A program made the translations under genes and the position numbers. A stretch of DNA of 53,762 nucleotides from Oscillospiraceae bacterium Zagget6 (lineage in GTDB: Bacteria > Bacillota > Clostridia > Oscillospirales > Oscillospiraceae): positions 1 through 53,762 of the forward strand of contig MSHH01000074.1 of the NCBI GenBank assembly GCA_001941075.1. Reading direction: 5' to 3'. Each line of letters opens with the position of its first letter. Position 1 is the stretch's first letter. The notes beneath the pieces are model-generated. The model did no database searches, was not told the origin of the DNA, and saw only the letters and a list, made by a program, of their open reading frames with translations. Below, in pieces: positions 43,377 to 51,274 of the stretch.

Positions 43377-44897
43377 ATGGCAGAGTTTATCAAAATCCAG
43401 GCCGAGGGCCTGCCCGCCCTGCGGGAGGGCAACCCCATGATGATGTCCTACAACGTGGAGTTTGCCGAGGTCACCGGCGGCACCTTCTGGAAGGCATACA
43501 CCCCCGGCCAGATCGCAGGCACTGAGGAATTTCACGTGGAACCCACCGAGGACGGCATTGCCGCCATGTATAAGGACCTGATGCAGGTCTATCCCCCCAT
43601 CGACCTTTACAACGAAAAGCTCCGCGCCCTGGCCAAAGAGCTGGGCACTGCGTGGGTGCGTGTCTCCGGCACCTGGTCCACTAAGACTTATTACGATTTC
43701 GACGGCACCACCAACGGCCAGGTCCCTGAGGGCTACCTGAACGTGCTGACCAAAGAGCAGTGGATCGGTGTGCTGGACTTCGTCAAGGCCATCGGCGCCA
43801 AGCTGATCATCTCTGTGGCCAACTGCCCCGGCCTGCACAGCGCCCACGAGCCATGGCCCCCCACCGAGGCGGAGAAGATTTTTAGCCTCAGCGCGGAATA
43901 CGGCGTGCCCATCAACGCGGCGGAGTTTACCAACGAACCCAACATGATGGAAGACACCGGCTTCCCTCCCGGATACACCCCCGCCGACTACCGCCGGGAC
44001 CAGGACCTGTTCTTCCAGTGGCTGGATGAGAACTATCCCGACTGCATCAAGGTCGGTCCCAGCTCCACCGGCGGCGACAACCTGACCTTTGGCCGGAAGT
44101 CCGGCGGCGGCATCGAGCAGCTCGCCAGCGAGACCTGCAACTGCGCCGACCTGATGGAAGGCACCAAGGTGCCGCTGGATGTGTTCAGCTATCACTACTA
44201 CAACGGCGTCTCTGACCGGCTGGCCTCCGTCATGCCCTCCGCCCACTGGCAGCCCGACGAGGCTCTGTGCGAGGAATATCTGGACACTGCCGCCAACTTC
44301 GCCCGCACTTACGCCCCCATGCGGGACAAGTATGTCCCCGGCGCGGAGATGTGGGTCACGGAATCCGGCGACGCCGGCGGCGGCGGCGACGCCTGGGCCT
44401 CCACCTTCCTGGATGTCTTCCGCACCCTGAACGAGCTGGGCAGCTTCTCCACCGTGACCAGCGGCGTCATCTTCCACAACACCCTGGCCTCCTCCGACTA
44501 CGGCTTCCTGGCCCGTCAGGTCTTTGACCCCCGGCCCAACTATTTCGCCGTGTTGCTGTGGAACCGCCTGATGGGTACCACCGTCTACGACACCGGCGAG
44601 CCGGTGCGGGAGGGCGCTCACGTCTTCGCACACAGCCGCAAGGACGGCAAGCCTGGCGTGGTCTATCTGGTCATCAACACCTCCACCACCGAGGCTACCA
44701 CCGCCGAGCTGCCCAAGGACGCCCAGCGCTACACCCTGGAAGGGCTGGACGGCAAGCTCCGCGCCACAGTGATGGCCCTGAACGGCCAGCCGCTGGTGCT
44801 GGGCGAGGGCAACAGCCTGCCCGCTATGGAGCCTGTGGCCCAGAGCGCCGGCCCCATCACCTTCGCTCCCGCCACCTGCACCTTCCTGGTGCTGTAA
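43377..44897 (+). CDS. GH79-like glycoside hydrolase, cytoplasmic
   Basis: The 506-residue protein looks like the heparanase/beta-glucuronidase family GH79. It has a TIM barrel with AAEFTNEPN (candidate acid/base Glu187) and AEMWVTESGDAGGGG (candidate nucleophile Glu329), and a C-terminal beta domain. It starts MAEFIKIQ with no signal peptide or anchor, so it should act inside the cell on imported glucuronides or oligosaccharides. Codons are almost all C- or G-ending, well beyond its neighbours, which suggests very high expression. No transporter or sugar-acid genes are adjacent. The exact substrate is unknown. Confidence 0.8.
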   Translation: MAEFIKIQAEGLPALREGNPMMMSYNVEFAEVTGGTFWKAYTPGQIAGTEEFHVEPTEDGIAAMYKDLMQVYPPIDLYNEKLRALAKELGTAWVRVSGTWSTKTYYDFDGTTNGQVPEGYLNVLTKEQWIGVLDFVKAIGAKLIISVANCPGLHSAHEPWPPTEAEKIFSLSAEYGVPINAAEFTNEPNMMEDTGFPPGYTPADYRRDQDLFFQWLDENYPDCIKVGPSSTGGDNLTFGRKSGGGIEQLASETCNCADLMEGTKVPLDVFSYHYYNGVSDRLASVMPSAHWQPDEALCEEYLDTAANFARTYAPMRDKYVPGAEMWVTESGDAGGGGDAWASTFLDVFRTLNELGSFSTVTSGVIFHNTLASSDYGFLARQVFDPRPNYFAVLLWNRLMGTTVYDTGEPVREGAHVFAHSRKDGKPGVVYLVINTSTTEATTAELPKDAQRYTLEGLDGKLRATVMALNGQPLVLGEGNSLPAMEPVAQSAGPITFAPATCTFLVL

Positions 44898-44936
44898 GAG
44901 GTTTCGTTAGCGCGAAGTACAGTATATAACCAACAG

Positions 44937-44976
44937 ACGAGGTTCGGCGCCTTTCGGGGTCCCGGGCCTCGTTTTC
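44937..44976 (+). terminator. Terminator of the GH79-like gene
   Basis: ACGAGG and CCTCGT arms flank a GC-rich inner region and are followed by TTTT. The hairpin lies 40 nt after the stop. Confidence 0.65.
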
Positions 44977-45045
44977 TGCTATTGGGCTGGTCTATTTCCT
45001 GTTTTACTGCATAGTGTATCCCAGACGAACAGAGGGAGGCGCGCT

Positions 45046-45573
45046 ATGGAACAAATCAAGAAACGGATCCCCATTGCGGAACTCAAACGCTGTCTGCTGC
45101 CTTTTGGTGTGGCGCTGGTGCTTGGGATAGGGTTACACGGGCTGTTTGGCCTCTGGCCCAGCATTTTGACGGAGTTTCTCTCTCCGGTGAACGAGAGCAT
45201 CTGGGAACACGTCAAGCTCCTCTTTTGGCCCCTGCTGCTGGTGGAGTTCGCTTTTTACTCCAAAGAGCGGCGCGCTGGGGGCCTGGTCGCCATCCTGCTG
45301 TGCTGCGCGGGGATGCTGGTGGTGGCGTGGAGCTACCATGTGGTGCTGGGCGGGCGGCTGCTGGCGGTGGATTTGCTGCTATTCGTGTTGTCCATCGCCG
45401 CCTACTTTCCCCTGCGGCGGCGGCTGCCCGTCCCCCGGAGCAGTCTCTCCCTGCTGGCGGGGCTGTACATTCTGGCCATTGGCGTGCTGCTGGCTTTCAC
45501 CCTGACTCCGCCCAGAGGGACGTTGTTCAACGACCCAAGTCTGGCGGATGCGTGGGTACATTTGACCTGTTGA
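45046..45573 (+). CDS. DUF6512-like membrane protein
   Basis: The 175-residue protein has about five hydrophobic spans, a basic N-terminus and the segment LSPVNESIWEHVKLLFWP, which I associate with the DUF6512 family of clostridial membrane proteins. Function is unknown. GGGAGG lies 9 nt upstream of the ATG. It seems to be transcribed alone, with hypB having its own promoter. Confidence 0.7.
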   Translation: MEQIKKRIPIAELKRCLLPFGVALVLGIGLHGLFGLWPSILTEFLSPVNESIWEHVKLLFWPLLLVEFAFYSKERRAGGLVAILLCCAGMLVVAWSYHVVLGGRLLAVDLLLFVLSIAAYFPLRRRLPVPRSSLSLLAGLYILAIGVLLAFTLTPPRGTLFNDPSLADAWVHLTC

Positions 45574-45597
45574 CAGACAAAATACTTTGAAAACGTC

Positions 45598-45626
45598 TTG
45601 TGTTTTCCTTTTTCCGATGGTATAAT
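45598..45626 (+). promoter_or_regulatory. Promoter of hypB
   Basis: A perfect -10 TATAAT (45621-45626) and -35 TTGTGT (45598-45603) are spaced 17 nt. Confidence 0.75.
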
Positions 45627-45675
45627 ATCTTGAATTTGAACGAGCGGTCCTACGGGACCCCATGGAGGCGGAACA

Positions 45676-46338
45676 ATGGAAATCAAGGTCGTCAAACAGG
45701 TCATGGAGTGGAACGAGGATGTCAGCCAGTCGGTCAAGGACCTGCTGTCCCAGAAACAGGTCTGTCTGGTCAACGTGATGGGGTCTCCCGGCGCGGGGAA
45801 AACCAACCTGATCATGGGCCTCATCCGGGCGCTGTCTCCCCGCTACCGGGTGGGCGTCATCGAGGGCGACATCGCCGGGCAGATCGACGCGGAAACCATG
45901 CAGGGCATGGGCGTCCCCTGCGTCCAGCTCCAGACCCAGGGGGCCTGCCACATCGAGGCCATGTCCATCCAGAACATCCTGCCCCTGTTCTCTCTGGACG
46001 ATTTGGACGTGATTTTCGTGGAAAACATCGGCAATCTGGTCTGTCCCGCCGAGTTCAACATTGGCGAGGACTTCCGGGTGGCGGTGCTGTCCATCCCGGA
46101 GGGAGACGACAAGGTGGAGAAATACCCCCTGATGTTTGCCACCTGCGACGGTCTGGTGCTGCACAAGTACGATATGCTCCCCTATTTCGACTTCGACCCC
46201 CAGCGGGTGACGGACAACGCCAAGGGCGTGAACCCCAACGTCCGGGTGTTCCCGGTGTCCTCGCGCACCGGCGAGGGCATGGAGCCGTTCGTGGCCTGGC
46301 TGACGGGCAAGGTGGAGGAAAAGCTGGGGAAAGCGTGA
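45676..46338 (+). CDS. hypB: Nickel-incorporation GTPase HypB
   Basis: The 220-residue SIMIBI GTPase has the P-loop NVMGSPGAGKTNL, EGDIAGQIDAE and ENIGNLVCPAEFNIGE, whose Cys belongs to the G-domain metal site. HypB delivers nickel to NiFe hydrogenase with HypA. There is no His-rich N-terminal store. No hypA, other hyp genes or hydrogenase genes are in the window, so it is an orphan here. It has its own promoter and a strong terminator. Confidence 0.93.
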   Translation: MEIKVVKQVMEWNEDVSQSVKDLLSQKQVCLVNVMGSPGAGKTNLIMGLIRALSPRYRVGVIEGDIAGQIDAETMQGMGVPCVQLQTQGACHIEAMSIQNILPLFSLDDLDVIFVENIGNLVCPAEFNIGEDFRVAVLSIPEGDDKVEKYPLMFATCDGLVLHKYDMLPYFDFDPQRVTDNAKGVNPNVRVFPVSSRTGEGMEPFVAWLTGKVEEKLGKA

Positions 46339-46395
46339 TAGTGGCCAGTGATTAGTGGTTAGTAGCCAGAATGAAACAGCCAAATGCGAAAAATG

Positions 46396-46436
46396 CGAGC
46401 CATACCCAGCGGAGGTGCATGGGTATGGCTCGTTTT
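46396..46436 (+). terminator. Intrinsic terminator of hypB
   Basis: Perfect 13-bp arms (46396-46408 and 46420-46432) with an 11-nt loop are followed by TTTT. Confidence 0.88.
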
Positions 46437-46490
46437 ATGTTGGTCTGGCGATTCTCTTTTGTACTACAGACACCCTTCCTATATTGACCG

Positions 46491-46546
46491 CCCCTCTTGC
46501 CGCCCCTGAAAGGGGAGGTGGCACGGCGTAAGCCGTGACGGAGGGG
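46491..46546. repeat. REP-like three-way-junction repeat
   Basis: An outer pair CCCCTC (46491-46496)/GAGGGG (46541-46546) encloses two hairpins: CCCC-TGAAA-GGGG (46503-46515) and CACGGC-GTAA-GCCGTG (46522-46537). Elements of this look recur between genes in related gut clostridia, to my recollection. It lies just past the cysE stop and may also end its transcript. Confidence 0.6.
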
Positions 46547-46553
46547 TTTCACC

Positions 46554-47498
46554 TTAAATCTCGTAGGTCCAATATTCACTTTGGTCAGTGACACAGAACT
46601 CGTCCGGCTTATACAGCAGCTCCGGGGTGCGGATGCTGACCCGCGTATGGGGCGGGACCGACTGGGTGATAAAGGCGTTGCCGCCGATGACGCAGCCCTT
46701 TCCGATGACCGTCTCGCCCCCCAGGATGGAGGCGTTGGAGTAGATGGTCACGTCGTCCTCAATGGTGGGGTGGCGCTTGACGTTGCGCAGGCCCTGCCCC
46801 GCCCGTGTGGACAGGCCGCCCAGGGTGACGCCTTGGTAAATCTTCACCCGGTCGCCGATGGTGGTGGTCTCCCCGATGACCACGCCGGTGCCGTGGTCGA
46901 TGAAGAAGTAACGCCCGATGGTGGCTCCAGGGTGGATGTCGATGCCGGTCTGACCGTGGGCGTGCTCCGTCATGATGCGGGGGATCAGCGGCACCTTCAG
47001 CAGGTGCAGCTCGTGGGCCAGCCGGTTGACCATGATGGCGTAGAAGCCGGGGTAGGAGAAGATGATCTCGTCGGTGTTGAAGGCGGCGGGGTCTCCCTCG
47101 AAGCCCGCCTGAATGTCCATTTTCAGGTAGTCCCGCAGCCGGGGCAGGGTGTCTAAAAACTGCTCCGTCAGCCCAGCCGCCACCTGCTTCCGCTCCCGCT
47201 TGGGCAGGTCGGCGTATTCCTCGCTGTGGAGCAGGGCCAGGGTGATCTGGTCGGTCAGGTCGGAGTAAACCTCCTCCACCAGCCCGCCCAGCTCGTATTT
47301 GACGGCAAACTCGCTGACCTTTTTTCTGCCAAAGTGGGCAGGAAAGAGGATGATTTGCAGCTTTTCCAGAATCCCGATGATGACGCGCTTGTCGGGCTGC
47401 AAGTGGATGGACAAATTTTTCAGCCGATGCTCCTGCTCCGCGTCGGCCACGATATAGTCCACAATGCCTTTGATTTTGGACTCCATATCCGTGGACAT
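46554..47498 (-). CDS. cysE: Serine O-acetyltransferase
   Basis: CysE makes O-acetylserine for cysteine synthesis. The 314 residues have an extended helical N-domain and a left-handed beta-helix with GIDIHPGATIGRYFFIDHGTGVVIG, containing the catalytic DHGTG His. The ATG at 47498 has GGGAGG 8 nt upstream. The length is above the short SAT form and fits the long type. No cysK is adjacent. Confidence 0.93.
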   Translation of the reverse strand: MSTDMESKIKGIVDYIVADAEQEHRLKNLSIHLQPDKRVIIGILEKLQIILFPAHFGRKKVSEFAVKYELGGLVEEVYSDLTDQITLALLHSEEYADLPKRERKQVAAGLTEQFLDTLPRLRDYLKMDIQAGFEGDPAAFNTDEIIFSYPGFYAIMVNRLAHELHLLKVPLIPRIMTEHAHGQTGIDIHPGATIGRYFFIDHGTGVVIGETTTIGDRVKIYQGVTLGGLSTRAGQGLRNVKRHPTIEDDVTIYSNASILGGETVIGKGCVIGGNAFITQSVPPHTRVSIRTPELLYKPDEFCVTDQSEYWTYEI

Positions 47499-47570
47499 AG
47501 GAACGACCTCCCCTGAATGGAAAGGAGCCGTCACGCGGCTCCCCTTCCCGTGTTCTTTGCTGTTGTTACG

Positions 47571-47599
47571 ATTATAGGCGGTTTTCCGCGTTTTGTCAA
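47571..47599 (-). promoter_or_regulatory. Consensus promoter of cysE with inverted repeat in the spacer
   Basis: TTGACA (47594-47599) and TATAAT (47571-47576) are both perfect with 17-nt spacing. The spacer holds GCGG-TTTT-CCGC (47578-47589), a possible operator. The leader also has a GGAGCCG/CGGCTCC hairpin (about 47524-47542). Confidence 0.85.
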
Positions 47600-47672
47600 C
47601 TGGTTTTACAAGTAGGTTAGTGGGTAATTGCCATTTTGTTTGGCCGCCGCCCCATAAAACGGCATTTTCAGG

Positions 47673-47702
47673 TGGACAAACCCGCCGCAGGGATGATACA
47701 AT
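47673..47702 (+). promoter_or_regulatory. Promoter of ruvX
   Basis: A -35 TGGACA (47673-47678) and a -10 TACAAT (47697-47702) preceded by TGA are spaced 18 nt. Confidence 0.65.
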
Positions 47703-47738
47703 AGAGCGCAGAATACGAAATCACAGGAGGGAACGCCC

Positions 47739-48179
47739 ATGCGCGTTATGGCCATTGACTACGGGGACGCCCGAACAGGGGTCGCCGTCTCCGACCCCAC
47801 AGGGCTGCTGGCCGGTTACACCACCGTCATTGCCAGCCGCAAGCAGGAGGTGGTGGTGGAGCAGCTGCTGAATCTCGTCTCGGAGCATCAGGTGGACGAG
47901 CTGGTGTTGGGCTACCCCAAAAACATGAACGACACCCTCGGAGAGCGCGCCGCCAAAAGCGAGGCGCTGGCCGCCATCCTGCGGGAGCGGACGGGCCTGC
48001 CCCTGACCCTGTGGGACGAACGGCTGACCACCGTGGATGCCCACCGCATTTTGTCGGAAAACGGACGGCGGGGCAAAAAGCGGAAGCAGACGGTGGACGC
48101 GGTGGCGGCCACGCTGATTTTAGAGGGCTATCTGGGACACAAGCGCAACCAGAGAGAACGGGAGGAAACCCAATTATGA
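47739..48179 (+). CDS. ruvX: Holliday-junction resolvase / pre-16S rRNA nuclease YqgF
   Basis: The 146-residue RNase H-like protein has AIDYGDARTGVAVSDP with the first Asp, LGYPKNMNDTLGERA, the WDERLTT motif and a final VDAVAATLILEGYL acidic residue. YqgF processes the 16S rRNA 5' end in E. coli, and its resolvase role is less certain. GGAGGG precedes the ATG. It overlaps the DUF1292 gene at the stop codon. Confidence 0.95.
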   Translation: MRVMAIDYGDARTGVAVSDPTGLLAGYTTVIASRKQEVVVEQLLNLVSEHQVDELVLGYPKNMNDTLGERAAKSEALAAILRERTGLPLTLWDERLTTVDAHRILSENGRRGKKRKQTVDAVAATLILEGYLGHKRNQREREETQL

Positions 48180-48475
48180 TGCTGGATACAAATAACAACC
48201 GGGTCCTGCTGAACCTGGAGGACCCGATGGGCAACGTGCAGACCTATGAGCTGCTGGACATGGTGGAGTACAACCGGGAGGCTTTCGGTATCTTCCTGCC
48301 CGCCGACGACCACGAGGGAGATGTGGCCATCCTCCGGCTGGTGGGCAAGGACGACCAGAAGGCGGAGTGCTACGCCCCGGTCAACGATGAGGATTTGGAG
48401 CAGGCGGTCTTTGACCTGTTCCAAATCAAGAACCTGGACGCCTTTGACTTCGGCGGGGCCAGCTTCGAGCTGTAA
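48176..48475 (+). CDS. DUF1292 (YrzB-like) protein
   Basis: The 99-residue acidic protein has the DUF1292 pattern, with NLEDPMGNVQTYELLD and an EDLEQAVFDLFQ helix. Family members commonly sit next to yqgF in Firmicutes. Function is unknown. ATG 48176 overlaps the ruvX stop (ATGA), with GGAGG upstream. A second ATG follows immediately. Confidence 0.85.
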   Translation: MMLDTNNNRVLLNLEDPMGNVQTYELLDMVEYNREAFGIFLPADDHEGDVAILRLVGKDDQKAECYAPVNDEDLEQAVFDLFQIKNLDAFDFGGASFEL

Positions 48476-48486
48476 GGAGTAAACCG

Positions 48487-49173
48487 ATGAAACGCAGCGA
48501 AATCAACCTGGCCCTCCGGGAGATGGAGGCTATGTGTGCGCGGGAGCACTGTTATCTCCCGCCCTTTTGCCACTTTACCCCGGAGGAGTGGCTGGAAAAG
48601 GGCCACGAATACGACGAAGTCCGGGACTGTATGCTGGGCTGGGACATCACCGACTACGGCAGCGGCGACTTCGACAAAATCGGCTTCTCCCTCATCACCA
48701 TCCGCAACGGCAACCGCTCCATGCCAGAGCGTTACCCCAAGGTCTACGCGGAAAAACTGCTCTACCTGAAAGAAGGGCAGTATTCCCTGAACCACTTCCA
48801 CTGGTACAAGACCGAGGACATCATCAACCGGGGCGGCGGCAATGTCCTCATCCGGGTGTACAACTCCCTCCCCGGCGAAGAAATCGACTACCACAGCCCG
48901 GTGACCGTCCACTGTGACGGGCGGACGTTTACCGTTCCCGCCGGAACGCAAATCAAACTGACGCCCGGCGAGAGCATCCACATCCAGCAGCGGCTGTACC
49001 ACGACTTTTCTGTGGAGCCGGGGACGGGGCCTGTGTTGCTGGGCGAGGTCAGCCAGTGCAACGACGACAACACCGACAACCGCTTCAACCCGCCCGCCGG
49101 ACGGTTCCCCGCCATTGAGGAGGACGAACCGCCCTACCGGTTGCTGTGCAGCGAGTATCCGCCCGCACCTTAG
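48487..49173 (+). CDS. D-lyxose/D-mannose isomerase-like cupin
   Basis: The 228-residue protein matches the D-lyxose isomerase cupin family. The metal site lies in LNHFHWYKTEDIINRGGG (two His and a Glu), with a later His in the HIQQRLYHDF strand. It would interconvert D-lyxose and D-xylulose or D-mannose and D-fructose. It is 11 nt after the DUF1292 gene and probably co-transcribed. No sugar kinase or transporter adjoins it. Its stop overlaps the convergent PAP2 stop by 4 nt. Confidence 0.85.
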   Translation: MKRSEINLALREMEAMCAREHCYLPPFCHFTPEEWLEKGHEYDEVRDCMLGWDITDYGSGDFDKIGFSLITIRNGNRSMPERYPKVYAEKLLYLKEGQYSLNHFHWYKTEDIINRGGGNVLIRVYNSLPGEEIDYHSPVTVHCDGRTFTVPAGTQIKLTPGESIHIQQRLYHDFSVEPGTGPVLLGEVSQCNDDNTDNRFNPPAGRFPAIEEDEPPYRLLCSEYPPAP

Positions 49174-49751
49174 CCTGCCCTTCGGCTTAAAATGCGCGAT
49201 TCTATCGCATCGTAGCGGCGGTTGAGCAGCTTCCAGATGATACCGCTGCCCACGAACCCCACCAGGCACCCGGCCAGCACGTCTGTGGGATAATGGACCC
49301 CTACATAGAGCCGGGAGAAGGCCATCAGCGCCGCCAGCGCCATTGTCACCCACCGCAGCCAGCGGAACCGCTTCCCTTTCAGGCCCATCCAGTAGGTGTG
49401 GGCCGCCGCGAAGGAAGAACAGGCGTGGCCCGAGGGGAAGGAGTACGAGGTGGGCTGCTCCACCAGGGTGGTCAGTCCCTCGATGACCCAAAAGGGCCGG
49501 GACCGCTGCACCAGCTCCTTCAAAATCAGATCGTTGAAGATGTAGCACAGTAGCAGGGACAGCAGCGCCATCCACCCCGCCTTGCGGGTGTCGGGCCGGA
49601 ACAGGAGCAGCACGGAGAGAATGATCCACATGGTCCCGCAGCCGCCGAAGATGGTCAGTGGGATCAGAAACAGAGACAGCGGGGCGCAGCGCAGATGCTC
49701 CTGCAAAAAGAGCAGAACTCCCCCGTCCAACTGTTGAAGCAAAGCGAACAT
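49170..49751 (-). CDS. PAP2-family membrane phosphatase
   Basis: The 193-residue membrane protein has the three PAP2 motifs: KELVQRSRP, PSGH and SRLYVGVHYPTD. These give the catalytic His pair facing outside. Likely substrates are undecaprenyl pyrophosphate or lipid phosphates. I chose ATG 49751, with GGAGG 6 nt upstream. An upstream in-frame start adds seven residues but has no ribosome site. Confidence 0.92.
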   Translation of the reverse strand: MFALLQQLDGGVLLFLQEHLRCAPLSLFLIPLTIFGGCGTMWIILSVLLLFRPDTRKAGWMALLSLLLCYIFNDLILKELVQRSRPFWVIEGLTTLVEQPTSYSFPSGHACSSFAAAHTYWMGLKGKRFRWLRWVTMALAALMAFSRLYVGVHYPTDVLAGCLVGFVGSGIIWKLLNRRYDAIESRILSRRAG

Positions 49752-49864
49752 ACACGACCTCCTGTAAAACAACTGCTGTCATGATGCAACAGGGCAGCCC
49801 CCCTGTCTATTCCAATTTGCTTTTCGTTTACAAAAAATTTACCGGCATTGCGAGGTGCTGTTCT

Positions 49865-50965
49865 ATGGCTCAAATCATCTGTGTCTCCCATCTTCCCTGG
49901 GGCGAGGGGCCAAACCGGATCGGGAATCTGGTGCGGTGGCTCCCCCAGGCGGAGGTGCTGTTTTTTGAGCCTGCTCAGTCCCGCTTTTCCAGCCTGCGCC
50001 GCCCCAGGGAGGGCGGCAGGGTGGCGGAGCAGGTGCTGGCCTTCACCCTGCCCGCCAGCGTCCCCGCCAACGAGGAGGCCCCCGCCCGTATCGCCAGGCG
50101 GAGCCGACAAAACGCCGCCTTTATTCGCCAGTGCATGGAGGAGCAGGGCTTTGACCGCTCGGTGCTGTGGCTCCGCTGCCCCGACCAGGTGGAGTTGGCC
50201 TACCTGCTGCCGGAGTGCGGCGGGCTGGTCTACGACTGTGACCAGAACTGGTCCCAGTTTCCCCCTGAGTGGGAGGCGACGCTGGCTGGAGAGGCAGACG
50301 TGGTCTTTGCCGCCTCGGAGCAGTTGCAGGACCGGCTGATTCAGTACAGTGACAACGTGGCCCTGCTGCCCAACGGCGTGGACTACCCGCTGTTCTCCCA
50401 GGCCGCCGCCGTATATCCCTCCGCCCCGGCGGACCTGTCCCGCGTCCCTCAACCCATCTTCGGCTATCTGGGCCGGGTGGACGACTTTACCCAGCTTGGC
50501 CCCGCGTATCAGGCGGCACTGGCCCACCCGGAATGGAGCTTCGTCTTTGCTGGACCGGTCTCCCGGCAGAACCCCGGCTATTCTGCCATGCGCAAGCAGA
50601 AAAACGTGTTCTTCCTGGGGGAGAAGTCTCTCCCCTCCCTGCCCCGGTATCTGGCAGGGTTTGACGTGTGCTTTACCCTGCTGGACGAGCGAGGCCCTGC
50701 GCCGCCTCTGGCCTCGGAGCAGCTCTATCAGTACCTGGCCTCCGGCAAGCCCATTGTGACCATGCTCTCCGGGGACAATGAACCTTTCTATGCCGACGTG
50801 GTGTACACCGCCCATTTCGACATCGAATTTGTCAGCGCTTGCACTCTGGCCCTGGAGGAGGACGGCGACGCCTTCGCCCGGCGGCGCACCGCCTACGCCG
50901 CCGCCGCCGACTGGCGAGTGCGGGGACGCTACCTGGCTCAGATGTTCGACGCCAACGGATTTTGA
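49865..50965 (+). CDS. GT-B glycosyltransferase (family 4-like)
   Basis: The 366-residue protein begins IICVSHLPWGEGPNRIGNL and has a central ALLPNGVDYPLF loop, GYLGRVDDF and a C-terminal ASEQLYQYLASGKPIV segment. These are typical of retaining GT-B transferases. There is no membrane anchor. Acceptor and donor are unknown, but the nearby PAP2 gene would suit a cell-envelope role. The ATG is 92 nt from the divergent PAP2 gene. The frame is open upstream without a ribosome site. Confidence 0.85.
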   Translation: MAQIICVSHLPWGEGPNRIGNLVRWLPQAEVLFFEPAQSRFSSLRRPREGGRVAEQVLAFTLPASVPANEEAPARIARRSRQNAAFIRQCMEEQGFDRSVLWLRCPDQVELAYLLPECGGLVYDCDQNWSQFPPEWEATLAGEADVVFAASEQLQDRLIQYSDNVALLPNGVDYPLFSQAAAVYPSAPADLSRVPQPIFGYLGRVDDFTQLGPAYQAALAHPEWSFVFAGPVSRQNPGYSAMRKQKNVFFLGEKSLPSLPRYLAGFDVCFTLLDERGPAPPLASEQLYQYLASGKPIVTMLSGDNEPFYADVVYTAHFDIEFVSACTLALEEDGDAFARRRTAYAAAADWRVRGRYLAQMFDANGF

Positions 50966-51015
50966 CGGTGCGCTTTCCCCTTCTCCCCTGTCCGTTCGCT
51001 TACATTCAAGCGAAA

Positions 51016-51059
51016 CGCTCAACAAGACCGCCGTTTTTTCAGCGGCGGTTGTTCAAGCG
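51016..51059 (+). terminator. Hairpin after the glycosyltransferase gene
   Basis: AACAA-GA-CCGCCG (51021-51033) pairs with CGGCGGTTGTT (51043-51053), leaving a two-base bulge, with outer CGCT/AGCG pairs. The T-run is in the loop rather than after the stem, so termination is only probable. Confidence 0.45.
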
Positions 51060-51090
51060 TACAAAGTTGAACAAAGCCCCCTCTCTCCCC

Positions 51091-51119
51091 TTGAAAAGCC
51101 GCTGTTTTTGGGATAAACT
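51091..51119 (+). promoter_or_regulatory. Promoter of the pur leader
   Basis: A -35 TTGAAA (51091-51096) and -10 TAAACT (51114-51119) are spaced 17 nt. Transcription should start near 51127, about 220 nt before purE. Confidence 0.7.
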
Positions 51120-51151
51120 ATCATTATTCAAGGGTGGGGAGGGATTGTTCT

Positions 51152-51235
51152 ATGGCGGATGTGCAGCGCAGCGGACGCATTGTCGGCGTGGTGTCTGTCC
51201 GTTTCCTCTTTCCCTTCTATCAGTCTATCCTATGA
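51152..51235 (+). CDS. Putative 27-residue leader peptide before purE
   Basis: An ATG with GGAGG 9 nt upstream opens a 27-residue frame (MADVQRSGRI start, hydrophobic end VRFLFPFYQSIL) that stops 5 nt before a terminator hairpin. Position and ribosome site suggest a translated leader controlling read-through. No peptide family was recognised, and it may instead be part of a structured RNA. Confidence 0.4.
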   Translation: MADVQRSGRIVGVVSVRFLFPFYQSIL

Positions 51236-51240
51236 ACCAA

Positions 51241-51274
51241 AGCAGGCAGATGTTCCACTCTGCTTGCTTTTTTT
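51241..51274 (+). terminator. Intrinsic terminator/attenuator upstream of purE
   Basis: Ten-base arms AGCAGGCAGA (51241-51250) and TCTGCTTGCT (51259-51268), with one G-U pair, are followed by a run of T. It lies between the pur promoter and purE, so it must be bypassed for operon expression. I saw no guanine or PRPP riboswitch consensus. Confidence 0.8.

Noticed and set aside
43335-44633. 432-codon minus-strand frame opposite the GH79-like gene
   Set aside because: It mirrors the extreme codon bias of the real gene, contains no family motif and lacks a promoter.
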